Translations under genes and position numbers: made by a program
In this document: positions 1 to 11,055 of the stretch, piece by piece
How positions within the stretch are numbered: the first letter of the stretch is position 1
Layout of the letters: every line of letters starts with the position of its first letter
From: Alphaproteobacteria bacterium
GTDB taxonomy: Bacteria; Pseudomonadota; Alphaproteobacteria; Rhizobiales; Rhizobiaceae
Assembly (NCBI GenBank): GCA_018823835.1
Contig: JAHJHT010000002.1
Coordinates: 310,001-374,000 of the forward strand
DNA: 64,000 nt
Direction: 5' to 3'
The notes under the pieces: model-generated
The model's input: the letters and a program-made list of their open reading frames with translations, nothing else
What the model was told of the DNA's origin: nothing
The model's database searches: none

Positions 1-1
1 T

Positions 2-436
2 CCCCTCAAGGCCGAGCCTTCGCCCTTCAACGCGACGACCGAGCCAGAACGCGCCATGCTGCGTGCAATGATCCTCGACAGTTATGACTGGTTCAAGGGA
101 CTGGTGGCCGAACGCCGGCCCCTGTCGGCCGCTGAAGTGGCGCTTCTCGCCGACGGCTCGGTGTTCACCGGTCGTCAGGCGCTGAAGAACAAGCTGGTCG
201 ACGAACTCGGCGGCGAGAGCGCGGCGATCGGCTGGCTGGAAACCAAGGGGGTCGACGCCGAATTGAAGGTCATCGAGTGGAAGCAGAGGGACGACAGCTC
301 GCTGTTTCCCTTGCCGCAGGCAGTGGCGACCTTAGCACGGCTGCTCGGCCTTCCGGAGGACAGCGCTACCATTTTGCACGAACTTGGCGCCGAACGCTTG
401 TTCCTTGACGGTCTCGTATCCGTCTGGCACCCTTAG
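2..436 (+). CDS. sppA: Signal peptide peptidase SppA, C-terminal part (5' truncated by window edge)
   Basis: Reading frame open from base 2 (PLKAEPSPFNATTEPERAM...); SppA-like C-terminus 'SVFTGRQALKNKLVDELGG'; directly upstream of ihfB. Confidence 0.85.
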   Translation, partial: PLKAEPSPFNATTEPERAMLRAMILDSYDWFKGLVAERRPLSAAEVALLADGSVFTGRQALKNKLVDELGGESAAIGWLETKGVDAELKVIEWKQRDDSSLFPLPQAVATLARLLGLPEDSATILHELGAERLFLDGLVSVWHP

Positions 437-519
437 CCGGGGTCACCAGCAGCGATAAAAAAAGACAATAAAATCATTCGCATATTCTTCAGTCTGTGAT
501 TGTGGCGGGGATCGCTCCT

Positions 520-804
520 ATGATTAAATCTGAACTCGTGCAGCTCATTGCGTCACGAAATCCGCATCTGTTTCTGCGCGACGTCGAGAACATCGTCGGC
601 GCCATCTTCGAAGAGATCACCGATGCACTCGCCGATGGCAACCGTGTAGAGCTTCGCGGCTTCGGCGCCTTTTCGGTCAAGAACCGGCCGGCGCGCACGG
701 GCCGCAATCCCCGCACCGGGGAATCGGTCGAGGTCGAGGAGAAATGGGTGCCTTTCTTCAAGACGGGCAAGGAATTGCGCGAACGGCTGAACGGCAGCAA
801 GTGA
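520..804 (+). CDS. ihfB: Integration host factor subunit beta
   Basis: [17 protein letters not shown]...[27 protein letters not shown] family signature; start chosen at ATG 520. Confidence 0.95.
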   Translation: MIKSELVQLIASRNPHLFLRDVENIVGAIFEEITDALADGNRVELRGFGAFSVKNRPARTGRNPRTGESVEVEEKWVPFFKTGKELRERLNGSK

Positions 805-835
805 GACTGCCGCCCCGAAGCTACCGGAAGAAAAC

Positions 836-1168
836 ATGCTGAACCGATTTGTGCTGATTGCGATCGTCGTCCCCCTGGCCATCATCCTGGTGGCGTTGGC
901 CGTGGCCAACCGCAATCCCGTGGCCTTCACGCTCGATCCCTTCAATCCGGGCAATCCTGCGCTGACCATGCAACTGCCACTGTTCGTGCTGCTGTTCCTC
1001 GCGGTCGGCATCGGCATGATCGTCGGCAGCCTGGCGACCTGGTTCAAGCAGGGCCGCTACCGCAAGATGGCGCGCCACCGCAGCCAGGAGGCAGACATGC
1101 TGCGCCAGGCCGCGGCGCGGGCGCCCGGCGACAAGGCTCCTTCCCAGGTCGCGCTGCCGCATCCCTAG
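836..1168 (+). CDS. LapA-domain (DUF1049-like) inner membrane protein
   Basis: Two hydrophobic segments, LapA-like layout, next to ihfB. Confidence 0.7.
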   Translation: MLNRFVLIAIVVPLAIILVALAVANRNPVAFTLDPFNPGNPALTMQLPLFVLLFLAVGIGMIVGSLATWFKQGRYRKMARHRSQEADMLRQAAARAPGDKAPSQVALPHP

Positions 1169-1202
1169 CAACAGCCCGGCGGCGGCCGGCGGAGTTCCAC
1201 AG

Positions 1203-2177
1203 ATGCTGACCATTTCGGCGGACGATATCGACGGCGCCCTGACCTTTCCGGGATTGGTCGAGACGCTGCGCGAGGCCTTCTCGGCCGGCGCTGTGCAGCC
1301 GGTGCGCCATCATCACACGATCGAACGGCCCGACGGCGCGGCCTCGACACTGCTGATCATGCCGGCCTGGTCGGATTTCCAGGCCGCGGGCACCTCGAAG
1401 GACGGCTATATCGGCGTCAAGGTCGTCACCGTGTCGCCAGACAATAACAGCATCGGCAAGCCGGCCGTCATGGGCCTCTATCTCCTGCTCGACGGCCCAA
1501 CCGGCGAGCCGCGCGCGCTGATCGATGGACAGCGGCTGACGCAGTGGCGAACGGCCTGTGCATCGGCGCTCGCGGCAACCTACCTGGCGCGCGAAGATGC
1601 CTCGCGCCTGCTGATCGTCGGCGCCGGCGCGCTTGCGCCCTTTCTTGCGAATGCGCACGCCGCTGTGCGGCCGATCCGCGAGATACGGATATGGAACCGC
1701 ACACCAGCCAATGCCCAAAAGGTGGCGGCCGCACTCGAAATTCCGGGCGTCTCGGTCTCGGTAGCCACCGATCTCGATGAGGCGCAGGGCTGGACCGACA
1801 TCATCTCGTCGGCGACCATTTCGACCGAACCGCTCGTCAAGGGCGCGCTGCTGCGCCCCGGCGTGCATGTCGACCTTGTCGGCGCCTTCACGCCTGACAT
1901 GCGCGAGAGCGACGACGAGGCGGTGCGGCGCGCCCGCGTCTTCGTCGATACGCGCGCCGGCGCCAGCAAGGAAGCGGGTGATATCGTGCAGCCCCTAAGA
2001 GCCAAGGTCATCGACCCGGACCATATCGTTGCCGACCTGCACGAGCTTGCGCGCGGTCAGAAGACCGGCCGCGAAACGAGGGACGAGATCACGCTCTTCA
2101 AGTCGGTCGGCGCCGCACTCGAGGATCTCGCCGCCGGCATCGCGGTCTACAAGGCGTTGCGACCCACTGCCGCCTGA
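1203..2177 (+). CDS. Ornithine cyclodeaminase / mu-crystallin family protein
   Basis: GVKVVTVSPDNN, LLIVGAGALAPFLANAH, family-typical NAD-binding segment. Confidence 0.88.
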   Translation: MLTISADDIDGALTFPGLVETLREAFSAGAVQPVRHHHTIERPDGAASTLLIMPAWSDFQAAGTSKDGYIGVKVVTVSPDNNSIGKPAVMGLYLLLDGPTGEPRALIDGQRLTQWRTACASALAATYLAREDASRLLIVGAGALAPFLANAHAAVRPIREIRIWNRTPANAQKVAAALEIPGVSVSVATDLDEAQGWTDIISSATISTEPLVKGALLRPGVHVDLVGAFTPDMRESDDEAVRRARVFVDTRAGASKEAGDIVQPLRAKVIDPDHIVADLHELARGQKTGRETRDEITLFKSVGAALEDLAAGIAVYKALRPTAA

Positions 2178-2269
2178 TCATCGATTGCCGTAGCAGGTTC
2201 GGCGCTTTGTTGCGCCGACTTCTGGCCTATGGCAGAAGCAGCCAGCACCCCCGCCGGAGAGCCGTCTCG

Positions 2270-3316
2270 TTGAGCCAGAAGCGCGCCAAACGCCCAGACC
2301 GTCGTCGCGAGCACGGCGCGCCCAAGTCGCAGGCAAGACCCGCGCAGGCGCGCCCTGACGCCGACGAACCGCGGCAGGCGCCGCGCCCGCCGGCCACGCT
2401 GAAGCGCCGCGACGCACCCTTGCCGGCCGAACGGCTGCCCCTCATCCTCGAGGTCAAGCCGAACGACGACTACGCGCTGCTCGATAGCGGCGACGGCCAG
2501 AAGCTCGAGCAGTACGGCGCCTACCGCATCATCCGCCCCGAGAACCAGGCGATCTGGTTGCGCGCCCTGCCCGAGCGCGACTGGCAGAATGCCGACGCGA
2601 TCTTCACCGGCGACACCGAAGAGGAAGGCCTTGGCCGCTGGCGGTTCCCCGGCACGCCGCTCGGCGAGACCTGGCCAATGCGCCACGACGGCATCCATTA
2701 CCTCGGCCGCTTCACCTCGTTCCGCCATGTCGGCGTGTTTCCGGAACAAGCCTCGCATTGGGATCACATGGCCGGGCTGATCGAAAAGGCCGGACGTCCG
2801 GTGAAAGTGCTGAACCTCTTCGGCTACACGGGCGTCGCCTCGCTGGTCGCCGCGCGTGCAGGCGCCGAAGTCACTCATGTCGACGCCTCGAAGAAGGCAA
2901 TTGGCTGGGCCCGCGAAAACCAGGCGATAGCCGGCCTGCAGGACAAGCCGATCCGCTGGATCTGCGAGGATGCTATGAAGTTCGCCGAGCGGGAAGAACG
3001 CCGCGGCAGCGCCTATGACATCATCCTGTTCGACCCGCCGGCCTATGGACGCGGCCCGAAGGGCGAAGTCTGGCAGCTCTTCGCCGACCTGCCGGCACTG
3101 GCCGATCTCTGCCGCCGAATCCTGACGCCGAAGCCGCTCGCTGTCGTGCTGACGGCCTATTCCATCCGCGCCTCCTTCTTCGCCATCCACGCACTGATGC
3201 GCGACAGTTTCGCTGGCATGGGTGGAACCGTCGAATCCGGGGAGTTGATCATCCGCGAGAAGTCGGCCGGCCGTGCCCTCTCGACATCGCTCTTCTCGCG
3301 CTGGGTGGCCTCATGA
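2270..3316 (+). CDS. Class I SAM-dependent (rRNA) methyltransferase
   Basis: VLNLFGYTGVASLVAARAGAEVTHVDASKKAIGWARENQ and ILFDPPAYGRGPKGEVW; TTG start at 2270 inferred (ORF extends to 2207). Confidence 0.85.
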   Translation: MSQKRAKRPDRRREHGAPKSQARPAQARPDADEPRQAPRPPATLKRRDAPLPAERLPLILEVKPNDDYALLDSGDGQKLEQYGAYRIIRPENQAIWLRALPERDWQNADAIFTGDTEEEGLGRWRFPGTPLGETWPMRHDGIHYLGRFTSFRHVGVFPEQASHWDHMAGLIEKAGRPVKVLNLFGYTGVASLVAARAGAEVTHVDASKKAIGWARENQAIAGLQDKPIRWICEDAMKFAEREERRGSAYDIILFDPPAYGRGPKGEVWQLFADLPALADLCRRILTPKPLAVVLTAYSIRASFFAIHALMRDSFAGMGGTVESGELIIREKSAGRALSTSLFSRWVAS

Positions 3317-4173
3317 GCGAGCATCGTGCCAGCGGCGCGCCGGGCCAGGTCAAGGAAATAACCAGCCTTGCCAATCCGCTGATCAAGGACATCAAGTCCC
3401 TGGCGCTGAAGAAGTACCGCGACCAGCAGCACGCTTTCATGGCCGAGGGACTGAAGCTGATCATCGACGCCTTCGAACTCGGCTGGTCGATCCGCACGCT
3501 GGTCTATGCCAAGGCGGCGCGCGGTAATGCCGCCATCGAAAAGATCGCCGCGCGCACCGTCGCCTCCGGCGGTACCGTGCTGGAGGTCAGCGAGAAGATC
3601 CTGACCGCGATCACCCGCCGCGACAACCCGCAGGCGGTCGTGGGCGTCTTCGCACAGCGCCTTACCGCACTCGGCGACGTCAGGCCCGGCAACGACGACG
3701 TCTGGGTCGCCCTCGACCGGGTCCGCGATCCCGGCAATCTAGGCACCGTCATCCGTACCGTCGACGCCGTTGGCGCAAAGGGCGTCATCCTCGTCGGCGA
3801 GACGACCGATCCGTTCTCGCTCGAAACGGTGCGCGCAACGATGGGATCGATCTTCGCCGTACCGGTCGCAAAGGCCTCGCCAGAGGCCTTCCTTGCATGG
3901 CGGAAGGGTTTTCCCGGCCTGGTGGCCGGAACGCATCTCAAGGGAGCGGTCGACTACCGCTCGGTCGACTATTCGGGCCGCCCGGTGCTTCTTCTGATGG
4001 GCAACGAGCAGCAAGGCCTGCCCGAAGACCTCGCTGCCTGTTGCGATCGGCTGCTCAAGATCCCGCAGGCGGGTCGGGCCGATTCGCTCAATCTCGCGGT
4101 TGCCACCGGGGTCATGCTCTACGAGGTCCGGCGCGGTGCGCTTGCCATCGGCGATGGGGAGGCCGACGCTTGA
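3313..4173 (+). CDS. TrmH/SpoU family RNA methyltransferase
   Basis: [28 protein letters not shown]...[12 protein letters not shown]; overlaps upstream stop. Confidence 0.92.
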   Translation: MSEHRASGAPGQVKEITSLANPLIKDIKSLALKKYRDQQHAFMAEGLKLIIDAFELGWSIRTLVYAKAARGNAAIEKIAARTVASGGTVLEVSEKILTAITRRDNPQAVVGVFAQRLTALGDVRPGNDDVWVALDRVRDPGNLGTVIRTVDAVGAKGVILVGETTDPFSLETVRATMGSIFAVPVAKASPEAFLAWRKGFPGLVAGTHLKGAVDYRSVDYSGRPVLLLMGNEQQGLPEDLAACCDRLLKIPQAGRADSLNLAVATGVMLYEVRRGALAIGDGEADA

Positions 4174-4661
4174 AGCCGCTCATGTCCTATGCGCTGGTCG
4201 TCGCCGTCGCCGTGGCGCTCGACCAGTGGATCAAGCATCTTGTCGAGACCGGGCTCGTCATGCACGAGCAGGTAGACATCCTGCCCTTCCTCGCGCTGTT
4301 TCGCACCTATAACACCGGCGTCGCCTTCTCGATGTTCTCCTCCTTCGGTGACACGGGCCTGATCGTCCTTTCTCTCGCCGTCATTACCTTCGTGCTCTAT
4401 CTGGCGAGCCGCACGGAGCCCGGGCAGGTCCTTGCGCGGCTGGGCTTTGCGTTGATCGTGGGCGGGGCCATCGGCAACATCATCGACCGCACCCTGCATG
4501 GTCACGTCATCGACTACATCCTCTTCCACACGCCCGTCTGGTCGTTTGCCGTGTTCAACTTGGCCGACGCCTTCATCACCATCGGCGCCCTGATCGTGCT
4601 CGCCGACGAGTTCCTCGGCTGGTCACGGCAGGACGACAAGGATCGACCTTCGGCCGATTGA
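4170..4661 (+). CDS. lspA: Lipoprotein signal peptidase (signal peptidase II)
   Basis: [33 protein letters not shown] motifs; TTG start overlapping the upstream TGA. Confidence 0.92.
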   Translation: MKPLMSYALVVAVAVALDQWIKHLVETGLVMHEQVDILPFLALFRTYNTGVAFSMFSSFGDTGLIVLSLAVITFVLYLASRTEPGQVLARLGFALIVGGAIGNIIDRTLHGHVIDYILFHTPVWSFAVFNLADAFITIGALIVLADEFLGWSRQDDKDRPSAD

Positions 4662-4711
4662 CCGCGTTCGGCCGGCACTCCAATCTGCAGCCCTAAACAG
4701 GAAAAAAGAAG

Positions 4712-5701
4712 ATGAGCGACAGATTCAAGGCGATCCTGATTTCGCGCGATGCGGAAAAAAAGCAATCCGTCGAGGTCACCGAACTCGGTGAAGCCGACTT
4801 CATGGAGGGCGACGTCACCGTTGCCATCGAAGCGACGACGATCAACTACAAGGATGGCCTCGCGATCACCGGCAAGGCGCCGGTCGTACGGCGCTTCCCG
4901 CTGGTTCCCGGTATCGACTTCGCGGGCACGGTAGTCGCATCCGACACCGCCGACTGGAAGCCGGGCGACAAGGTGATCCTCAACGGCTGGGGCACCGGCG
5001 AGACGCACCACGGCGCGTTTGCCGGTAAGTCCCGGGTCAAGGGCGAATGGCTGGTACCGCTTCCGGCCGGCATGAGCGCGCGCGATGCCATGGCCGTCGG
5101 GACGGCGGGCTACACGGCCATGCTGTCCGTCATGGCGCTGGAGAAGCACGGCATCACGCCAGACATGGGGCCCGCGATCGTCACGGGTGCCGCCGGCGGC
5201 GTCGGCTCCGTGGCCATCTCGCTTCTTTCCGGCCTCGGCTACCACGTCGTCGCCTCGACCGGACGGCCCGAGGAGAGCGACTTCCTGAAGCAACTCGGGG
5301 CCTCCGAGATCATCAAGCGCGACGAACTGTCGGGCCCGGCCAAGCCGCTCAACAGGGAGCGCTGGGCAGCGGGCGTCGACGCGGTCGGCAGCCACACGCT
5401 CGCCAACGTGCTGTCGATGACCTCCTACGGTGGCGCAATCGCCGCCTGCGGCCTGGCCGGCGGCATGGACCTGCCGTCCAGCGTCGCGCCCTTCATCCTG
5501 CGCGGCGTCTCGCTGCTCGGCATCGATTCCGTCATGGCACCGCGCGCGATGAGGCTCGAGGCCTGGCGGCGCATCGCCACCGAGCTCGATCACGCCAAGC
5601 TGTCCGCACTGTCCCGAACGATCGGATTCGACGATATTATCGCCTCGGCGCGCGATATCGTCGACGGCAAGATCCGCGGCCGCGTCGTCGTCGAAATGTG
5701 A
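4712..5701 (+). CDS. MDR family oxidoreductase (acrylyl-CoA reductase AcuI/YhdH-like)
   Basis: YKDGLAITGKAPVVRRFPLVPGIDFAGTV; VTGAAGGVGSVAISLL. Confidence 0.9.
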   Translation: MSDRFKAILISRDAEKKQSVEVTELGEADFMEGDVTVAIEATTINYKDGLAITGKAPVVRRFPLVPGIDFAGTVVASDTADWKPGDKVILNGWGTGETHHGAFAGKSRVKGEWLVPLPAGMSARDAMAVGTAGYTAMLSVMALEKHGITPDMGPAIVTGAAGGVGSVAISLLSGLGYHVVASTGRPEESDFLKQLGASEIIKRDELSGPAKPLNRERWAAGVDAVGSHTLANVLSMTSYGGAIAACGLAGGMDLPSSVAPFILRGVSLLGIDSVMAPRAMRLEAWRRIATELDHAKLSALSRTIGFDDIIASARDIVDGKIRGRVVVEM

Positions 5702-5799
5702 TTTGCCAAATGGCGGATCGGCTGGCTCCCAGCCGATCCGCTAAAATGCGATCTTTCCTCCAAAAGCTTCCCTAATCTCTCTCTGCCAAGTGTTTGCGC

Positions 5800-8088
5800 A
5801 TGATCGTGGACTCTGACAGCAGGGCGAAACCGCAGGCGCATTCTGGCACCGCAGGGCCGGATGGCGGAGCGGTGAACCGGCGCATCATGGCACCGCCTCC
5901 GCTTGCTCCGGTATTGCCCAAACGCGTGCCTCGCCTCCTGTCCTTCGCCACCATAGTTGCTGTTCTGATGTTGGCCGGCGTCGCCCGGTTGACGGGCGCT
6001 CCCGGTTTCTTGGTCGTCAGCCTGCTGGTTACCGGCATTGCCGGCATCGTCCTGTTCGCCAGGGCCCTGAAGGCCGAAGGTCGCGCCGCCCTCATCCTCT
6101 CCGAAAACGTCGCCCACAGCCGCGCCGAGATCGAGAACATTGCCGACCGGATGTGGGAGCTGCAGGAGAGCGAGGAGCGGTTCCGCGGCCTCATCGACGC
6201 GCTCGGCGATCTCGTCGTCCACCGCGACCGGGACGGCTGCATTGTCTACGCCAACCGGGTGTTTGCAGAGCTTGTCGGCATGGATCAGCGCGAGCTGGTC
6301 GGCCTGACGCTGGCCGAGATCGGCATCGACGTCGGCGTGGTGCCGGACGCCGCCTTCTCGGAAGGCGAGTGCCTGAGTTCCACCGACGTCGAGATCCGCA
6401 GCGCCAGCGGGCCACGCTGGTTCTCCTGGATCGAGCTTTCGGTGCGCGACAAGGCAAGCGACGACGTCTCGCACCGCGCGATCGCGCGTGACATCACACC
6501 GCGCAAGCGCGCCGAAACGGCGTTGATAAACGCGCGCGAGCGCGCTGAATTCGCCAGCCAGGCGAAGTCGCGCTTCCTGGCCACTGTAAGCCACGAGATC
6601 CGCACGCCGATGAACGGCATCATGGGGATGGCCAAGCTGCTCGCCGACACCGAGCTGTCGCCGGAGCAGCGCACCTATGTCGGTGCCGTATCAACCTCTG
6701 CAAGCGCTCTGCTGGCGCTGATCGAGGACCTGCTCGACTATTCCAAGATCGAGGCTGGCCGCTTCGACGCCGAACCGCAGCCCATGTCACCCCGAGAGAT
6801 CGCCGACAATGTTGTCGAACTCCTCGCCGCCAAGGCCTTCGCCAAGGGCATCGGCCTTGGCTGCCACGTGGCGCCAGAGGTGCCGCAGCTGATCACTGCC
6901 GACCCCGGGCGCGTCCGGCAGGTGCTGCTCAACCTGCTCGGCAATGCGGTCAAGTTCACCGATACCGGCGGCATCCTGCTGACAATCACCCGGGTCGGCT
7001 CCAACCCCGGCGCGATACGCTTCTCTGTCGCCGACACCGGCCCCGGTCTGCTGCCGCAGGAGATGGACCGCATCTTCCAGGAATTCGAGCAGGCCGACGG
7101 TACGTCCACCCGCGTCCATGGCGGCGCCGGCCTCGGCCTCGCCATTTCCAAGCGGCTGATCGAATCGATGAACGGCGCGCTGTCGGTCACCAGCGAGCAC
7201 GGCGAAGGCTCTGACTTCGTCTTCGAGATTCCGGCGGTCAGCGCTACGGAAGCGCCGCAGGAGCGCGGCAAGATTCTGGCCGGGCAGAAGCTGGTGGTAC
7301 TGTCGAAGAACCTCGTCGAGGCCCGCGCCATCGCCATGACGATCCATGCCTATGGTGGCAGCGTGGCGATTGCCAGTTCCGTCTCGCAGGCCTCCACGAT
7401 GGCGCAGGGCTGCAAGACGCTGCTGGTCGACGCGGCGATCGAGAAGGCTGACGGTCGCGTGCTCAAGCGGCTTCGCCAAGCCGGTTTCAACGCCGCCAAC
7501 GCCATCACCATGATAGCGCCGACCGATCGCGGCATGCTTGGTGAGTTCCGCGCCAGCGGCTATTCGACGTTCCTCGCGCGCCCGGTGCGCGGCGAGACGC
7601 TGCTTCGCGTGCTGCTGTCTGCTTTGGCCACGAAAGAGGCGTCGGTCGAGCCCGCAAGAGAGCCCGGCGTCAAGCCGGCGCGCAGGCGCGGACAGTTGCC
7701 AGGTCTTTCGGTGCTGGTGGCAGAGGACAATGAGATCAACGCCATGCTGGCGCGTTCGACATTGCTCAAGGCCGGTCATCGAGTCGACGTCGTGGGCAAC
7801 GGCAAGGCAGCGGTGGAGGCGGTCACCGGTGCCGGGGGCAAGCGCCCCTACGACGTCGTTCTGATGGACCTGCACATGCCGGTCATGGACGGTCTCGACG
7901 CGATCGCCGCCATTCGTCGCTACGAGGAGGAGGTCGGCTCCCCGCCGATTCCGATCATGGTGCTTTCGGCCGACAGCCAGGAAAAGACCCGTCATGCCAT
8001 CCTCGCTCATGGCGCGAGCGGCTTCGTGACCAAGCCGCTCGATCCCGATGCGCTGGTTCGCCTGGTGGAAGAACGCGCCGCGGCCTGA
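5800..8088 (+). CDS. Hybrid sensor histidine kinase (TM-PAS-HisKA-HATPase_c-degenerate REC-REC)
   Basis: [24 protein letters not shown]-box; [16 protein letters not shown]-box; terminal REC '[10 protein letters not shown]...[14 protein letters not shown]'. Confidence 0.93.
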   Translation: MIVDSDSRAKPQAHSGTAGPDGGAVNRRIMAPPPLAPVLPKRVPRLLSFATIVAVLMLAGVARLTGAPGFLVVSLLVTGIAGIVLFARALKAEGRAALILSENVAHSRAEIENIADRMWELQESEERFRGLIDALGDLVVHRDRDGCIVYANRVFAELVGMDQRELVGLTLAEIGIDVGVVPDAAFSEGECLSSTDVEIRSASGPRWFSWIELSVRDKASDDVSHRAIARDITPRKRAETALINARERAEFASQAKSRFLATVSHEIRTPMNGIMGMAKLLADTELSPEQRTYVGAVSTSASALLALIEDLLDYSKIEAGRFDAEPQPMSPREIADNVVELLAAKAFAKGIGLGCHVAPEVPQLITADPGRVRQVLLNLLGNAVKFTDTGGILLTITRVGSNPGAIRFSVADTGPGLLPQEMDRIFQEFEQADGTSTRVHGGAGLGLAISKRLIESMNGALSVTSEHGEGSDFVFEIPAVSATEAPQERGKILAGQKLVVLSKNLVEARAIAMTIHAYGGSVAIASSVSQASTMAQGCKTLLVDAAIEKADGRVLKRLRQAGFNAANAITMIAPTDRGMLGEFRASGYSTFLARPVRGETLLRVLLSALATKEASVEPAREPGVKPARRRGQLPGLSVLVAEDNEINAMLARSTLLKAGHRVDVVGNGKAAVEAVTGAGGKRPYDVVLMDLHMPVMDGLDAIAAIRRYEEEVGSPPIPIMVLSADSQEKTRHAILAHGASGFVTKPLDPDALVRLVEERAAA

Positions 8089-8270
8089 GGCCGTGTCCAC
8101 ACCGTCACGACTGCGGGCACATACGCCCCGAACCGATGTCGTTGCCATCCTGCTGAGCCGGCTACAGTCCGCTGTCTTGCCCGGCCCCGGCGAGCAAGCT
8201 AGTGTCACAATCCTGTTGCACTCCGTCCGTATCCCGGCGCCATGAGGGATGGCTCGAAGGAGAATCACCT

Positions 8271-9158
8271 GTGCGTGCAGCCTTGCCGGAGCGTGAAATC
8301 CATCAGGCCCTATCGCCGGCCGCGGTCGATAGAAATGCCGTGAGCCGCTTCGATGCCGGCGCTCCGCTTGGCCGGATCGGCAGCCTGGAGGTCCGGCTGG
8401 CGCGCAGTCTCGACGAAATCTCGGCCGCCCAGGAAGTCCGCTACCGCGTTTTCTACGAGGAACTCGGCGCCAACAGCGCAGAACTCGATACTACCGAGCG
8501 GCGCGACGCCGACCGCTTCGACCTCATTTGCGACCATCTGCTGGTTTTCGACACCGCCCTCCCCGGCCCCTGTCACAGGCAGATCGTCGGCACCTACCGG
8601 CTGCTGAGTCAGGAGGCGGCCAACCAGGCCGGCGGTTTCTACTCCGATGACGAATTCGAGCTGAAGAAGCTGATCGCCCGGCATCCGGGCCAGCGGTTCC
8701 TTGAACTTGGCCGCTCCTGCGTGCTGCCCCAATACCGCTCCAAGCGTACGATCGAAGTTCTCTGGCAGGGCATCTGGGCCTATATCAACCAACACAACGT
8801 CGGCGTCATGACCGGCTGCGCCTCGTTCCAAGGCGTCGTGCCGGCGGCACATGCCGAGGCCCTGTCTTTCCTGGCGCAGAACTGCCGGACCACGTCAGAC
8901 TGGGACATCCGCGCCGTGGCGAGGCGCTACTGCTCGATGGATCTCATGCCGCCCGAGGCTGTCAGCATGAAGTCGGCACTCGCCGCCATGCCGCCGTTGA
9001 TCAAGGGGTATCTCAGGGTTGGCGCGCGGATCGGCGACGGCTGCGTCATCGACCACCAGTTCGGCACCGTCGACGTCTTCATCGTGATGCCGGTGAAGGA
9101 GATCGCGGCCCGCTACGTCACCTACTATGGCGGCGAGGGGCAGCGCTACGCGGCCTGA
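8271..9158 (+). CDS. olsB: GNAT N-acyltransferase, ornithine lipid synthesis OlsB-like
   Basis: EISAAQEVRYRVFYEELGA...LELGRSCVLPQYRSKRTIEVLWQGI; GTG start inferred. Confidence 0.82.
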   Translation: MRAALPEREIHQALSPAAVDRNAVSRFDAGAPLGRIGSLEVRLARSLDEISAAQEVRYRVFYEELGANSAELDTTERRDADRFDLICDHLLVFDTALPGPCHRQIVGTYRLLSQEAANQAGGFYSDDEFELKKLIARHPGQRFLELGRSCVLPQYRSKRTIEVLWQGIWAYINQHNVGVMTGCASFQGVVPAAHAEALSFLAQNCRTTSDWDIRAVARRYCSMDLMPPEAVSMKSALAAMPPLIKGYLRVGARIGDGCVIDHQFGTVDVFIVMPVKEIAARYVTYYGGEGQRYAA

Positions 9159-9220
9159 GGCCGACAGCGCGCGTGACTAGCCCTGGCTGAACCCCGGGGC
9201 GCGCAGGGCCATTCGAGACA

Positions 9221-9853
9221 TCATGGAATGTCTTCCGGCCTTCGGCCTGGCCGAGCCCGGTAGGGTGGAAAGCTCCATCCAAACCTGATCGCGCCGCCGC
9301 GCACGGCAAAGGCACAACCAAAAGCAACCAGCGCTGCCGCGAAGCCCGGCAGGTAAGCAATATCGGCCAGCGTGTAGACGGCGGCTCCGGCCATTGCGGC
9401 CGAAACGTAGATTTCAGGCTTGATCAGCACCGAGGGTTCGCCGACCAGCAGGTCGCGCAGGATGCCGCCGAATGTCGCGGTCAGCATGCCCATGACGATG
9501 GCGACGACAGGCGAGCCGGTGATCGCCATGGCCTTGGCCGCACCCATCACCGAAAAGGCGGCGAGCCCGACGGCATCAAGCCAGATCAACAGCCTGTAGC
9601 GAGATTCCACAAGGTGCGCGGTGAAGTAAACGATTACCGCCACCGCGGCGCTGATGAGCACGTAGTGGTGATTGCCGACCCAGAAGACTGGGATGTTGAG
9701 GATGACGTCGCGCAAGGTTCCGCCGCCAATGGCGGTAACGTTCGCCAGGAACAGGAAGCCGATGATATCGAGCTGCCGGCGCGAGGCAGCCAACGCGCCG
9801 GTCGCGGCAAAAACCGCGACACCGGCATAGTCGAGAAGCTGGATTGCGTTCAT
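9221..9853 (-). CDS. Trimeric intracellular cation channel (TRIC/UPF0126) family protein
   Basis: Repeated hydrophobic segments with 'GGTLRDVILN' and 'GGILRDLL'. Confidence 0.88.
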   Translation of the reverse strand: MNAIQLLDYAGVAVFAATGALAASRRQLDIIGFLFLANVTAIGGGTLRDVILNIPVFWVGNHHYVLISAAVAVIVYFTAHLVESRYRLLIWLDAVGLAAFSVMGAAKAMAITGSPVVAIVMGMLTATFGGILRDLLVGEPSVLIKPEIYVSAAMAGAAVYTLADIAYLPGFAAALVAFGCAFAVRGGAIRFGWSFPPYRARPGRRPEDIP

Positions 9854-9890
9854 CGCTCCCGCTTACCGGAATGCGATGGCGCCGGATAGA

Positions 9891-10526
9891 TCAGGCGTCT
9901 TTTTCGGCTTGTTCGTTGACCGGACCGGGCTCCGGCGGCGCTTCCGGGGTGACATGCTTGGGACCGCCCTTGGCGACGCCCACCATGGCCGGCCGGAGCA
10001 CCCGATCACCGATCGAATAGCCCGGCTGCACCACCTGAACGACCGTATTGGCCGCAACATCGGGGTTGGGAACCTCGAACATTGCCTGATGGAAGTTCGG
10101 GTCGAATTTCTCGCCTTCCGGCGCGAGCTTCTTGACCCCGTGACGCTCCATCGCGGAAAGCATGGCACGCTCGGTCAGTTCGACGCCCTCGATGAGGGCG
10201 GTGAAGCCAGCGTCGCCGGAACTCTTCGCCTCGGCCGGAATGGCGTCGAGGGCACGGCGGAGATTGTCGGAAACCGACAGCATGTCGCGCGCAAAGTTCG
10301 CCACCGCATAGGCACGTGCATCATGCACGTCTCGCGCCGTGCGGCGACGCAGGTTCTCCATGTCGGCCGCAACGCGCAGCGCACGGTCCTTCAGCTCCTC
10401 GTTTTCCTTCATCAGGCGCAACAGGGCCTCGTAGTCGCCGTCGGTCGTCCCTTCCGGGCGCTCGGCATTGGCTTCGGGCATCTGGGCGTCGTCAGGCGCG
10501 CGTTCGTCTTTTGAGGTGTCGCTCAT
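9891..10526 (-). CDS. grpE: Nucleotide exchange factor GrpE
   Basis: [20 protein letters not shown]...[47 protein letters not shown]. Confidence 0.96.
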   Translation of the reverse strand: MSDTSKDERAPDDAQMPEANAERPEGTTDGDYEALLRLMKENEELKDRALRVAADMENLRRRTARDVHDARAYAVANFARDMLSVSDNLRRALDAIPAEAKSSGDAGFTALIEGVELTERAMLSAMERHGVKKLAPEGEKFDPNFHQAMFEVPNPDVAANTVVQVVQPGYSIGDRVLRPAMVGVAKGGPKHVTPEAPPEPGPVNEQAEKDA

Positions 10527-10785
10527 CGCGTTCTGTCATCTCGGCACTGTTTGAAGTCGTGCCGCATATCGATGTTTGACGGCCAAAAATCAAGGGGTAA
10601 AGGCCTCGGACAGCGATCGCCGAAACCTGCCATGGCGGGACCGGCTGTTACAGGCAGTCAACACGATCGATACAAATTTAGATAAACTTTACCATATCTT
10701 GTGGCGCACTGTCCGTTAGCCGCCGAAAGCTGGAACCATTCCAATGCGCGGGTAGTTTTGCTCCCAACAGAAGGCATTGGAACCC

Positions 10786-10998
10786 ATGAACGCCAGAATA
10801 CCCGATACACCCGGCAGCCTGCCGGTGGAAATCCGGCGCCAGCTCGGCTCCCCGGCAATGACGCGCTTCGTCCACTCGCTTCCAAGCTTTGGCGATCCGC
10901 CAGAGACGGACGACCGCTTCGCGACCCTGCTCGACGAACTGGATCGCGAAGAAAGCCGCAGAAAACAGGCCCGCAGCGCAAACATGACAGGGAATTAA
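10786..10998 (+). CDS. Small hypothetical protein (70 aa)
   Basis: ORF with ATG in a gene-free gap; no recognised domain. Confidence 0.4.
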   Translation: MNARIPDTPGSLPVEIRRQLGSPAMTRFVHSLPSFGDPPETDDRFATLLDELDREESRRKQARSANMTGN

Positions 10999-11055
10999 CG
11001 TAAGTTCTCGCTTCTATCGCTTGCCTGATACGCGCCGCTCTGCATAGGGTCGTCC

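Noticed and set aside
4514-5593. 359-aa minus-strand ORF opposite the MDR oxidoreductase
   Set aside because: Antisense to a gene with clear motifs; biased composition and no family signature.
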